DNA of 64,000 bases, taken from positions 1-64,000 of the forward strand of contig CAWJES010000007.1 of the NCBI GenBank assembly GCA_963841965.1, given 5' to 3'. How positions within the stretch are numbered: position 1 is the first letter of the stretch; each line of letters starts with the position of its first letter. This stretch comes from Palsa-459 sp963841965 (lineage in GTDB: Bacteria > Actinomycetota > Acidimicrobiia > Acidimicrobiales > RAAP-2). The notes under the pieces were generated by a model. The model did not search any database. It was given only the letters and a program-made list of their open reading frames with translations, and had not been told where the DNA came from. Made by a program: the position numbers and the translations under genes. Below are positions 40,112 through 51,200 of the stretch, one piece after another.

Positions 40112-40138
40112 TTCAAGCTTTGTGAATTCCCAAAGGGC

Positions 40139-43100
40139 TTATGGAGAGCAGATGATGACGGTTGTTCCGCTTCCTCCTGACAGGCCGCCCGCCCAGTCAA
40201 CTGTCCACGTGTTGCTACCTGAAGGGTAGGAATCAATCATTGTCGCGGTACCCGTTGCTTGTCCCCCACCGCTGACCAAGGATCCTGACGCACAAGTCGC
40301 TGTCGATGTGGCCGTCATACCCGCAGCGACGGGAACTGCTGTACCGCTACTGGTGGTAGGCGAACCGAACGATCCCGTGGCACCCGTGGCACCTGCGGCA
40401 CCTGGAGGACCTGCAGGACCTCGGGCACCAGTTGCGCCTGGAGTGCCAGCAGGACCCTGAGGACCGGTCGCACCCGGGGTTCCAGCGGGACCCTGGGCAC
40501 CAGTTGCACCCGCGGGACCAATGGGTCCAGCAGCCCCCGCCGGCCCTGTGGCGCCGTTAGCACCTGGAGCACCTGCAACCCCCTGCAAGCCCATAGGTCC
40601 AGTTGCGCCTCTGGCCCCATTAGCCCGAGTCGCTCCCTGAAGCCCCTGGGCTCCCGCGGCACCCGCCGGTCCCTGAGAGCCGGCTGGCCCAGTCGGCCCC
40701 CTGGCTCCATTGGCACCAGTAGCCCCCTGGGGACCTTGCAAGCCTGCAGGACCTGCAATTCCTTGCAAGCCATAGGCTCCTGTTGGTCCTCTCGATCCAT
40801 TTGCACCAGTGGTGCCCTGCGGGCCCTGGGGGCCTTGCGGACCTGCAATTCCCGAGGTCCTTGTGCACCATTAAAGCCCGCAGGGCCCTGAGCACCCTGC
40901 GGCCCCGGAGGTCCAGCGGGACCAGTGGTGCCTGTGTTGCCCGTCGGTCCCTGTGCGCCCGGAGTCCCGGCAGCCCCCGTGTTACCCGTGTTGCCCTGAG
41001 GGCCCTGCGCTCCCGGAGCGCCCGGAGCCCCAGCCGAACCAGTGTTGCCTGTATTGCCCTTGGGGCCCTGTGCTCCCGGTGCGCCCGGAGCCCCAGCTGT
41101 TCCCGTGTTGCCCTGCGGTCCTGCGGCACCCTGCGGACCTGCGGCACCTTGCGGTCCGGCAACACCCGTATTACCGGTGTTGCCCTGGGGGCCCTGGTTG
41201 CCCGTGTTGCCCTGGATTCCCTGGCTCCCCGTGTTGCCTTGAACTCCGGGGGCACCCGTGTTACCGGTGTTGCCCTGCGGGCCCTGCGGTCCTGCGGGAC
41301 CCTGCGGACCCTGCGCCCCTACGGCGCCCTGCGGTCCGGCGGCACCCGTGTTACCGGTGTTGCCCTGGGGGCCCTGGATGCCCGGGGCGCCAGCGGCTCC
41401 GTGTTACCGGCGATGCCCTGGGCTCCCGTGTTGCCCTGCGGTCCTGCGGCGCCCTGCGGTCCCGCTGCACCCTGCGGTCCTACGGCACCCGTGTTACCGG
41501 TGTTGCCCTGAGGGCCCTGGACACCAGGAACGCCCTGGATTCCCTGGGCTCCCGTGTTGCCCTGAACTCCGGGGGCACCCGTGTTACCGGTGTTGCCCTG
41601 CGGGCCCTGCGGTCCTGCGGGACCCTGCGGACCCTGCGCCCCTACGGCGCCCTGCGGTCCGGCGGCACCCGTGTTACCGGTGTTGCCCGGGGGCCCTGGA
41701 TGCCCGGGGCGCCAGCGGCTCCCGTGTTACCGGCGATGCCCTGGGCTCCCGTGTTGCCCTGCGGTCCTGCGGCGCCCTGCGGTCCCGCTGCACCCTGCGG
41801 TCCTACGGCACCCGTGTTACCGGTGTTGCCCTGGGGGCCCTGGACACCAGGAACGCCCTGGATTCCCTGGGCTCCCGTGTTGCCCTGAACTCCGGGGGCA
41901 CCCGTGTTACCGGTGTTGCCCTGCGGGCCCTGCGGTCCTGCGGGACCCTGCGGACCCTGCGCCCCTACGGCGCCCTGCGGTCCGGCGGCACCCGTGTTAC
42001 CGGTGTTGCCCTGGGGCCCTGGATGCCCGGGGCGCCAGCGGCTCCCGTGTTACCGGCGATGCCCTGGGCTCCCGCGTTGCCCTGCGGTCCTGCGGCGCCC
42101 TGCGGTCCCGCTGCACCCTGCGGTCCTACGGCACCCGTGTTACCGGTGTTGCCCTGGGGGCCCTGGACACCGGAACGCCCTGGATTCCCTGGGCTCCCGT
42201 GTTGCCCTGAACTCCGGGGGCACCCGTGTTACCGGTGTTGCCCTGCGGGCCCTGCGGTCCTGCGGGACCCTGCGGACCCTGCGCCCCTACGGCGCCCTGC
42301 GGTCCGGCGGCACCCGTGTTACCGGTGTTGCCCTGGGGGCCCTGGACACCAGGAACGCCCTGGGCTCCCGTGTTGCCCTGAACTCCGGGGGCACCCGTGT
42401 TACCGGTATTGCCCTGAGGGCCCTGCGGTCCTGCGGGACCCTGCGGACCCTGCGCCCCTACGGCGCCCTGCGGTCCGGCGGCACCCGTGTTACCGGTGTT
42501 GCCCTGGTGCCCTTGGACACCAGGAACGCCCTGGGCTCCCGTGTTGCCCTGAACTCCGGGGGCACCCGTGTTACCGGTGTTGCCCTGAGGGCCCTGCGGA
42601 CCCTGCGCCCCTACGCGCCCTGCAGTCCGACGGCTCCGGTGTTACCTGTGTTCCCCTGTGCTCCTGTTGCTCCAGTCGCTCCAGTTGCGCCTGAGCCAGT
42701 TGCTCCGGTTGCTCCGGCAGGACCCTGCGGTCCGGCTGACCCATTAGCGCCATTCGTTCCCGTTGCGCCGGTCGCACCTGTTGCTCCGGTAGCGCCCGTC
42801 GGTCCAGCAGGTCCTTCCGGCCCCGCCGGTCCAGTGGCACCCCTTGCTCCATTTGCTCCCGTTGCACCCGTGTTGCCAGCGGCACCCGTGTTGCCATTTG
42901 CGCCCGTCGCGCCCGTGTTGCCCGTCGCACCTGTGGCGCCAGTTGCACCCGTGGCCCCAGTTGCACCCGATGGCCCCTGAATGTTGATTGTCACCAGCGA
43001 CATGCCTTGGGGGCACACCCATCTCGAACCATTGAAATGAGCTGAAACGATCACGTGGATGGAGACACCGTTCGGTACACCTGGAGTCACACACGCGCCA

Positions 43101-43213
43101 ATGCTGCTGATGACCCTGGGACGCGGCGTAGCCGATGCCGAGGCAACGCCAGCGGCGGCAAGCACAAGAGAGATGGCAGGAACCGCGATCAACTTCCCTC
43201 TTGAAACTCTCAC
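40139..43213 (-). CDS. Collagen-like Gly-X-Y repeat surface protein (frameshifted)
   Basis: Exported protein of about 1,020 residues when frames are joined. GGAGG precedes a GTG start at 43,213. The signal peptide is GKLIAVPAISLVLAAAGVAS. A ~60-residue head with two Cys (SIGACVTPGV, GSRWVCPQGMSLV) leads into some 270 Gly-X-Y triplets rich in GATGATGNTGATG, GPQGPAG and GNTGNTG. The C-terminal head (~75 residues, GMTATSTATCASGSLVSGGG, VDWAGGLSGGSGTTVIICSP) is non-collagenous. Such proteins form triple helices and stalk-like filaments. At least seven single-base indels fall in the GC-rich repeats. Thr-rich triplets are candidate glycosylation sites, which is inference. Confidence 0.85.
41250..42600. 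repeat. 324-bp higher-order repeats within the collagen-like gene
   Basis: The segment beginning GCCCCTACGGCGCCCTGCGG recurs at about 41,313, 41,637, 41,961, 42,283 and 42,453. The first three spacings are 324, 324 and 322 nt (324 nt = 36 Gly-X-Y triplets) and the last is a shortened unit of about 170 nt. Copies differ by few substitutions and by single-base indels. Confidence 0.8.
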
Positions 43214-43820
43214 TGCTTCGCCTCCTGGTTGCGACCGACTGAAACGAATCGTAGGTCCCCCCACATCCGATTCAGAGGATGGTACACCGCCCACATCGCA
43301 CTCTGTCAACAAAATTCTCACTCGAAGTGACTTGAGAATCCCCACATGGGAGGCATATTTGCGAGTTTGACGGAAGATCGTTCTACTCTCTGGGGCGTCT
43401 AGGACTTGAAATTCCACAGCGCACACGGAACCCTGCCCGAAACCGCCTGCGGTTCTCCTGCGCAGAAGGCGCCAAAACCTCGCGAATTACCAACCGGTAA
43501 CAAAATATCTCCACGCTGAGCCTTTCTGGATTTCCCCCGCATGTGCTCTCAGGATCCTTTGTCCACATTGGCACCTCTGTCGCCTGAAGTGATTGAGAGA
43601 TGCTCGAGGAGGGTGAATAGGTGCGACCTCCCACGTGTAGGGCAGCACCGCGAAGGCGGATTGCCGATCTCGAGTTCGCCAGCCGCAATCGAAGACCAAG
43701 CGTTGTTGCGCTCCCGTGAGCCGTCAGTCGTGCTCTCGTGAACGACGGAAGTACGACATGAGTTGACTCAGCTCAGGCGTCCGACATTCCAACTGACGGA
43801 GATCCACGACACGCGCCTGC
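43214..43820. other. Intergenic region, no gene seen
   Basis: About 600 nt upstream of the collagen-like gene. The open frames here lack ribosome sites and recognisable domains. The length would suit a regulated promoter for the surface protein, but no motif is clear. Confidence 0.5.
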
Positions 43821-44258
43821 CTACTTCGTGAACTGCACCTGTCGGATGACGCATGCAACATGGTTGTCGCCCGGCGCACCCAGGGCACTCCAATCCGATG
43901 AAGCTCCCGGACTGAGCGTCGCGACATTCACGATCTTTGTGTCGAGCACCGTGTTGCCCGGGACTGTGACGAAGTCAACGACGATCTGATACGACCGGGC
44001 GAACTTGGCGGAATTCTTGACATTGCCCTTCAGCTCCCACTCGCTGCCAGATTTCGCACATGCGCCGGTCGTCGTGACATCGGCACGAGCGTTCTTCGAT
44101 GCGACGTACGGAATGGTGGTGGTTGTCGTACTCGCCGACGAGCTTGATGAGGTGGTCGTGGTTTGCGACGAGCTGCTCGAACCACATGCAGCGAGGAGAA
44201 CCGAACCCGAAACGAGTAGTCCCGCTGCCAACATTGCGGCGTGTCGTCTGCTTTTCAC
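43821..44258 (-). CDS. Small lipoprotein with Ser/Thr linker and FxLYD-like domain
   Basis: Intact 145-residue lipoprotein. GTG 44,258 is preceded by GAAGGGAGA, so it is preferred over the upstream ATG at 44,351. The signal is HAAMLAAGLLVSGSVLLAAC with a good lipobox (LAAC). A low-complexity linker (SSSSSQTTTTSSSSSASTTT) follows. The ~90-residue domain (CAKSGSEWELKGNVKNSAKF, ARSYQIVVDFVTVPGNTVLD) has the 'x-G-x-V-x-N' pattern of FxLYD-type beta sandwiches. It follows the L,D-transpeptidase gene on the same strand, 127 nt downstream. Function unknown. Confidence 0.72.
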   Translation of the reverse strand: MKSRRHAAMLAAGLLVSGSVLLAACGSSSSSQTTTTSSSSSASTTTTTIPYVASKNARADVTTTGACAKSGSEWELKGNVKNSAKFARSYQIVVDFVTVPGNTVLDTKIVNVATLSPGASSDWSALGAPGDNHVACVIRQVQFTK

Positions 44259-44385
44259 GTTCTGTCTCCCTTCGCGCGCTGGAGGTCCACTTGACCACAA
44301 AGAGATCTCACCGGCCTGCGACAGGTCTGCGCAGGCACGTAGTTCGAACATCTGCTTTGGAGCAAGGCATCGTATCGCTGTCGCG

Positions 44386-45252
44386 CTAAGCGACGATGTC
44401 GATGGGAGAGCCGGGCGGCACCTGTCGAAGCTTTACGAGATCGGAGTCGTGGAGTCGTATGCAGCCGTGGGAGATGCGAGCTCCCGTCGTCCCTATGGCT
44501 GCATCCTCCCCCAGGGGGCCGTGGATCGCGATGATCGCGTCCCCCGACTGCTCCCAGTCGCTGATCGCGTTGGAGTGGCCCAACGTGACCAGGACGAACG
44601 GTCCGTAGCCCGGGGATGGTGGTGCCGCGTAGAAGGCGACGAAGTAGTTCCCGGTCGGTGTCGGGTCCAACGTGGTGCCGACACCCGCGGGCGCGTTGAG
44701 AATGATGGCCGAACCCTTGAAGAGCAGCACATGCATCGTCGAGAGGTTAATTTCGATCCGATAGGGGGTCGACGAGAGTGTGGCTTCGCTGGTAGCGATC
44801 CATGCAGTCGACCCGTCCGGGCGCTGGGCGAGGCGCACGTGCAGGAACTTGCCGCTCTGTCCGATCACGGGTAGCGCGGAGGGCGCGCCATACCAGGAGC
44901 CCGGAACGACCCCAATCGCCTTCCCTCCTGGTTCCGCGTATTTCGGCACCGAGGTGTGGAGGGTTGCGACAAGGGTCGAAGCTGGATACGTCTCCTCCCC
45001 CACCATCGGCGCCACGATCGTCCGGTTCGTCGGGGTGACCGTGGTCGTGGTTGTGGTCGCCGAAGCGATTGTTGTTGGCGTGGTCGTCGGTGTTGACGGC
45101 TCCATCGTTGAGGTGGTGGCCGACACAGCGCGGCTGCTCGGCGTGCGATGTCCTGCAGCCACGGCAGCGACGATCACCGCGACCAGCAGGCACAGCGCGA
45201 CCGCCGCACCAATTGCCACGACGACGTGATGGCGCCTCGAATGCTCAGCCAT
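44386..45252 (-). CDS. L,D-transpeptidase (YkuD family)
   Basis: Intact 288-residue cell-wall enzyme making 3-3 crosslinks or attaching proteins to peptidoglycan. ATG 45,252 gives a short basic tail and one membrane helix (VVVAIGAAVALCLLVAVIVA). A Thr/Pro linker (TIASATTTTTTVTPTNRTIV) and an SH3-like region (PKYAEPGGKAIGVVPGSWYG) follow. The catalytic domain spans residues ~170-288: RIEINLSTMHVLLFKGSAII, then IIAIHGPLG and the active site ISHGCIRLHDSDLVKL with nucleophile Cys. It starts only 4 nt after the stop of the giant repeat protein. A cell-wall link between the two products is inferred. Confidence 0.9.
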   Translation of the reverse strand: MAEHSRRHHVVVAIGAAVALCLLVAVIVAAVAAGHRTPSSRAVSATTSTMEPSTPTTTPTTIASATTTTTTVTPTNRTIVAPMVGEETYPASTLVATLHTSVPKYAEPGGKAIGVVPGSWYGAPSALPVIGQSGKFLHVRLAQRPDGSTAWIATSEATLSSTPYRIEINLSTMHVLLFKGSAIILNAPAGVGTTLDPTPTGNYFVAFYAAPPSPGYGPFVLVTLGHSNAISDWEQSGDAIIAIHGPLGEDAAIGTTGARISHGCIRLHDSDLVKLRQVPPGSPIDIVA

Positions 45253-45256
45253 GGAT

Positions 45257-48200
45257 CTACCCCGTGACCGGTGGGGCCGGCGGGGCCTGTTGGCCTGACC
45301 CACCACTCCCAGACTTCTGCGCAACCGTGATCGTCGCTGAACCCGTCGAAGGCGTCACCGGAGGCGAGCCTCCCGGGGATCCTGGCGGCGCCGGGAAGTG
45401 GACAAGCGCGATGTTCGTGAATCCCTTGGTCACGTCCGCCAGAGAGCAGTAGATGGTGACCGTCGCCCCGACAGCAAGAGAGAACTTCCCTGCGGCTGCC
45501 GCACACTCGGGGATGGCCGGGTCCGTGATCGACACACCGCTAACCGGAACCCTGCCCGTGTTGGTCACCCTGATTCTCCAGAATGCGATGGCGCCGTAGC
45601 CGATGACCGTGTGCTGCACCCAGGGCCCCGAGCCATCGGGACCGCACGCCTTCGCTATCTCGGAACCACACACCTGCTTGGAGATCGAGACGTCGGCGAC
45701 CGGCGTCCTCGTCGAGCATGTTGTGCTCCCCGTTCCCGCTGCGCAGTTTGATCCAGGCGTCGAGGACACGACCGTATTGGTCAGCAGGTGGCGTCCGTCG
45801 TCGGGGCTCTTCACTCTGATCTGGTACGTGACGGTTGCCACGGCCCCGATCGCAAGGGACCCCGACCAGGCAATCCCACTTGTCGCGCTGTACGCGGCAG
45901 TGCCTGCTGTTGCTGTGAGCGATCCGGGCAGGTAGGTGCCGTCACTTGCGATCCCGGCGAGCGAATCTGAGAACGCCGCGTCGGGAAGACTCGCCGTCCC
46001 GTACGGCGCGGTCCCCGTGTTTGTCACAGTGACCTTGTACGTCAGAACCTGCTCAGGCGCCGTGGTCGTCGCGTTGACGGTCTTCACGATCTGCAAGGCG
46101 GGCATGCCGACCGTGGCAGCCGACGAGTTCGAGCTGACGCCGGATCCGCCTGGACCAGAACCGGTCGCGGTCGCGACATTTGTGATGCTTCCGGCTGTCA
46201 GATCCGCCTGTGTCACGGTGTACGTGCCGGTGCACGTCATCGACTGACCCGGACCGAGCGTGGTCTCGGGGCATGTGATGTCGCTCGTGGGGATCTTGTT
46301 ATCCGTCACTGTCACATCGCTGATCGTGGATTGACCGGTGTCGGTCACTAGGTAGTCGTACGTGATGACCTGACCCACATCCGTGATGGCAGTGGTGGTG
46401 GTCGACTTCAGTAGTGACAGTGACGTCGGGAGACCAGCGGGCACCGTCACCATCGAGGGCGACGACGTGACAGGGGGGCCAGAAGGCGGCGAACCGGTCG
46501 CATGGGCCGTATTGGTCACTGACCCGGTCGTCACATCCGCGTCAGTCGTTACGTAATTCGCCGTGCAGATTTCACGGTCTCCTGATTGGAGCGTCGCCTG
46601 AGGGCAGTCGACCGTAGCAATGAGATTGTCAGTCACACTGATGTTGGTGAGCGTGACATTGCCTGTGTTGGTGACGACGTAGTCGTAGGTCAGCGTTTGG
46701 CCGCTGGCTGTGTAGCTCGTCGCACTTGAGGGCGCGAGTTCCTTCACGATTGACAGACCCGCTTCCTGAGCAGGACCGGGAACCGTAAGGCTCACTGGCT
46801 GGGACACAACTGGTGGTCCGGTCGGCGGGGATCCCGTCGCACGCGCCGTATTCGTAACGTGTCCGGCATCGACGTCGTCCGTCGTCGTCAGATAGGAACC
46901 AGTGCAGGTCTCGCTGAGTCCCGGGCCAAGCGTTGACTCGGGGCAATTCACCATGGCGATGAGGTTGTCCGTCACTCCAACATCGCTGAGGGTCGTCGTT
47001 CCGGTGTTCGTCACGACGTAGTCGTAGGAAAGCGTTTCTCCGGGTGCCGTGAAACTTGTTGGGCTGGATGGAGCCAGCGACTTTACGACTGTCACGCTCG
47101 AACTGACCGCCGGATTTGCATTGCACTGGGGAGTGGCCGGTGGGTACATCACCGAGACGGTTGTGGACGCCCCGACGGTGATGACGACCGTCGCGACGGG
47201 CCTGATAAGTGAGAGGGCATCAGTCGTCTGGTACCAGTTCCCTTGCGCATCGACCGCCCATCCTGGCCATGCGATCCCATTGCCCGCCGCGTCAACTGCG
47301 GCACCTGGCCACAGCACTGTTCCAGAAAGGGGCTGGTTGATCATCGTGTCGACAACGACACCTTCGGAATTCTCCCAAACGATCGTCACCGGTCCGCCCA
47401 CCCGCGAAGTCACGTGGGCGCGCAGCACCGCATGTGACACCGGCGAAGCCGAGTACGTGAAGTACGGGGCGTTCAGGACGCAGGAGCTGGAGGCGGTCAC
47501 GTCGAGACTCACATACGGAACCCTTACGGACGAGGGAGCTGATGTGACGGGCGGTCCTACGGGCGGGGTGCCTGTCGCGGTCGAGGTGTTCGTCACGTGC
47601 CCGACGGCGACATCCTCCGCCGTTGTGAGATAACTCGCCCTGCACGTCTCGTGGGCGCCCACGGCAAGAGTCGAATCAGGACAACTCACGCTCGGAATGA
47701 GGTTGTCCGACACGAAGACTCCGCTCAGCGACACACCGCCGGTGTTCGTCACGAGGTAGTCGTAACTGAGAGTTTGGCCAGCTGCAGTGAAGCTGGTCGG
47801 GCTTGAAGGATCGAGGGACTTGGCGATCGTGATCGACGCCGCGGCGTAGGGGACGGTGACCTGGGACTGGTCGGTGACCGTCGGGCCCGTGGGCGGGGTG
47901 CCCGTGGCGGTGCCGGTGTTCACGATCGAGCCGTTGGTCACGTCGGTCGACCGTGGTCGTGTAGGTGGCGCTGCAGGTCTCGTTGTCACCGGCGGCCAGC
48001 TGGGTGTCCGGGCAGCTGATCGCCGAGAGGCTCGCCATCGGGTCGGTGACCGTGACCGGGTTCAGCGTCACGTTGCCGGTGTTGGTGACGAGGTAGTGGT
48101 AGGTGACCGGGACGCTCGATGCCGAGTAGCTCGCGATCGAGGCGGACTTGGCGATCGTGATCGACGCCGCGGCGTAGGGGACGGTGACCTGGGACTGGTC

Positions 48201-51200
48201 GGTGACCGTCGGGCCCGTGGGCGGGGTGCCCGTGGCGGTGCCGGTGTTCACGATCGAGCCGTTGGTCACGTCGGCCGACGTGGTCGTGTAGGTGGCGCTG
48301 CAGGTCTCGTTGTCACCGGCGGCGAGCTGGGTGTCCGGGCAGCTGATCGCCGAGAGGCCCGCCATCGGGTCGGTGACCGTGACCGGGTTCAGCGTCACGT
48401 TGCCGGTGTTCGTGACGAGGTAGTGGTAGGTGACCGGGACGTTCGATGCCGAGTAGCTCGCGATCGAGGCGGACTTGGCGATCGTGATCGACGCCGCGGC
48501 GTAGGGGACGGTGACCTGGGACTGGTCGGTGACCGTCGGGCCCGTGGGCGGGGTGCCCGTGGCGGTGCCGGTGTTCACGATCGAGCCGTTGGTCACGTCG
48601 GCGGCCGTGGTCGTGTAGGTGGCGCTGCAGGTCTCGTTGTCACCGGCGGCGAGCTGGGTGTCCGGGCAGCTGATCGCCGAGAGGCCCGCCATCGGGTCGG
48701 TGACCGTGACCGGGTTCAGCGTCACGTTGCCGGTGTTGGTGACGAGGTAGTGGTAGGTGACCGGGACGTTCGAGGCCGAGTAGCTCGCGATGGAGGCGGA
48801 CTTGGCGATCGTGATCGACGCCGCGGCGTAGGGGACGGTGACCTGGGACTGGTCGGTGACCGTCGGGCCCGTGGGCGGGGTGCCCGTGGCGGTGCCGGTG
48901 TTCACGATCGAGCCGTTGGTCACGTCGGCCGCCGTGGTCGTGTAGGTGGCGCTGCAGGTCTCGTTGTCACCGGCGGCGAGCTGGGTGTCCGGGCAGCTGA
49001 TCGCCGAGAGGCCCGCCATCGGGTCGGTGACCGTGACCGGGTTCAGCGTCACGTTGCCGGTGTTGGTGACGAGGTAGTGGTAGGTGACCGGGACGTCCGA
49101 TGCCGAGTAGCTCGCGATCGAGGCGGACTTGGCGATCGTGATCGACGCCGCGGCGTAGGGGACGGTGACCTGGGACTGGTCGGTGACCGTCGGGCCCGTG
49201 GGCGGGGTGCCCGTGGCGGTGCCGGTGTTCACGATCGAGCCGTTGGTCACGTCGGCGGCCGTGGTCGTGTAGGTGGCGCTGCAGGTCTCGTTGTCACCGG
49301 CGGCGAGCTGGGTGTCCGGGCAGCTGATCGCCGAGAGGTTCGCCATCGGGTCGGTGACCGTGACCGGGTTCAGCGTCACGTTGCCGGTGTTGGTGACGAG
49401 GTAGTGGTAGGTGACCGGGACGTCAGATGCCGAGTAGCTCGCGATCGAGGCGGACTTGGCGATCGTGATCGACGCCGCGGCGTAGGGGACGGTGACCTGG
49501 GACTGGTCGGTGACCGTCGGGCCCGTGGGCGGGGTGCCCGTGGCGGTGCCGGTGTTCACGATCGAGCCGTTGGTCACGTCGGCCGACGTGGTCGTGTAGG
49601 TGGCGCTGCAGGTCTCGTTGTCACCGGCGGCGAGCTGGGTGTCCGGGCAGCTGATCGCCGAGAGGTTCGCCATCGGGTCGGTGACCGTGACCGGGTTCAG
49701 CGTCACGTTGCCGGTGTTGGTGACGAGGTAGTGGTAGGTGACCGGGACGTTCGATGCCGAGTAGCTCGCGATCGAGGCGGACTTGGCGATCGTGATCGAC
49801 GCCGCGGCGTAGGGGACGGTGACCTGGGACTGGTCGGTGACCGTCGGGCCCGTGGGCGGGGTGCCCGTGGCGGTGCCGGTGTTCACGATCGAGCCGTTGG
49901 TCACGTCGGTCGACGTGGTCGTGTAGGTGGCGCTGCAGGTCTCGTTGTCGCCGGCGGCGAGCTGGGTGTCCGGGCAGCTGATCGCCGAGAGGTTCGCCAT
50001 CGGGTCGGTGACCGTGACCGGGTTCAGCGTCACGTTGCCGGTGTTGGTGACGAGGTAGTGGTAGGTGACCGGGACGTTCGATGCCGAGTAGCTCGCGATC
50101 GAGGCGGACTTGGCGATCGTGATCGACGCCGCGGCGTAGGGGACGGTGACCTGGGACTGGTCGGTGACCGTCGGGCCCGTGGGCGGGGTGCCCGTGGCGG
50201 TGCCGGTGTTCACGATCGAGCCGTTGGTCACGTCGGTCGACGTGGTCGTGTAGGTGGCGCTGCAGGTCTCGTTGTCGCCGGCGGCCAGCTGGGTGTCCGG
50301 GCAGCTGATCGCCGAGAGGTTCGCCATCGGGTCGGTGACCGTGACCGGGTTCAGCGTCACGTTGCCGGTGTTGGTGACGAGGTAGTGGTAGGTGACCGGG
50401 ACGTTCGATGCCGAGTAGCTCGCGATCGAGGCGGACTTGGCGATCGTGATCGACGCCGCGGCGTAGGGGACGGTGACCTGGGACTGGTCGGTGACCGTCG
50501 GGCCCGTGGGCGGGGTGCCCGTGGCGGTGCCGGTGTTCACGATCGAGCCGTTGGTCACGTCGGTCGACGTGGTCGTGTAGGTGGCGCTGCAGGTCTCGTT
50601 GTCGCCCGCGGCCAGCTGGGTGTCCGGGCAGCTGATCGCCGAGAGGTTCGCCATCGGGTCGGTGACCGTGACCGGGTTCAGCGTCACGTTGCCGGTGTTG
50701 GTGACGAGGTAGTGGTAGGTGACCGGGACGTTCGATGCCGAGTAGCTCGCGATCGAGGCGGACTTGGCGATCGTGATCGACGCCGCGGCGTAGGGGACGG
50801 TGACCTGGGACTGGTCGGTGACCGTCGGGCCCGTGGGCGGGGTGCCCGTGGCGGTGCCGGTGTTCACGATCGAGCCGTTGGTCACGTCGGTCGACGTGGT
50901 CGTGTAGGTGGCGCTGCAGGTCTCGTTGTCGCCGGCGGCCAGCTGGGTGTCCGGGCAGCTGATCGCCGAGAGGTTCGCCATCGGGTCGGTGACCGTGACC
51001 GGGTTCAGCGTCACGTTGCCGGTGTTGGTGACGAGGTAGTGGTAGGTGACCGGGACGTTCGATGCCGAGTAGCTCGCGATCGAGGCGGACTTGGCGATCG
51101 TGATCGACGCCGCGGCGTAGGGGACGGTGACCTGGGACTGGTCGGTGACCGTCGGGCCCGTGGGCGGGGTGCCCGTGGCGGTGCCGGTGTTCACGATCGA

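Noticed and set aside
41250..42600. Regular short repeats as a possible CRISPR array
   Set aside because: No unique spacers; the repeats are coding Gly-X-Y triplets and 324-bp superunits in one gene, with no cas genes nearby.
40783..42980. Plus-strand Pro/Cys/Gly-rich frames opposite the collagen-like gene
   Set aside because: Antisense of the Gly-X-Y repeats. The minus-strand reading has a signal peptide, RBS and terminator; the plus-strand reading has none.
43383..43699. Minus-strand frames of 70-100 codons upstream of the collagen-like gene
   Set aside because: No ribosome site, no recognisable domain and Arg/Ser-rich composition typical of chance GC-rich frames.
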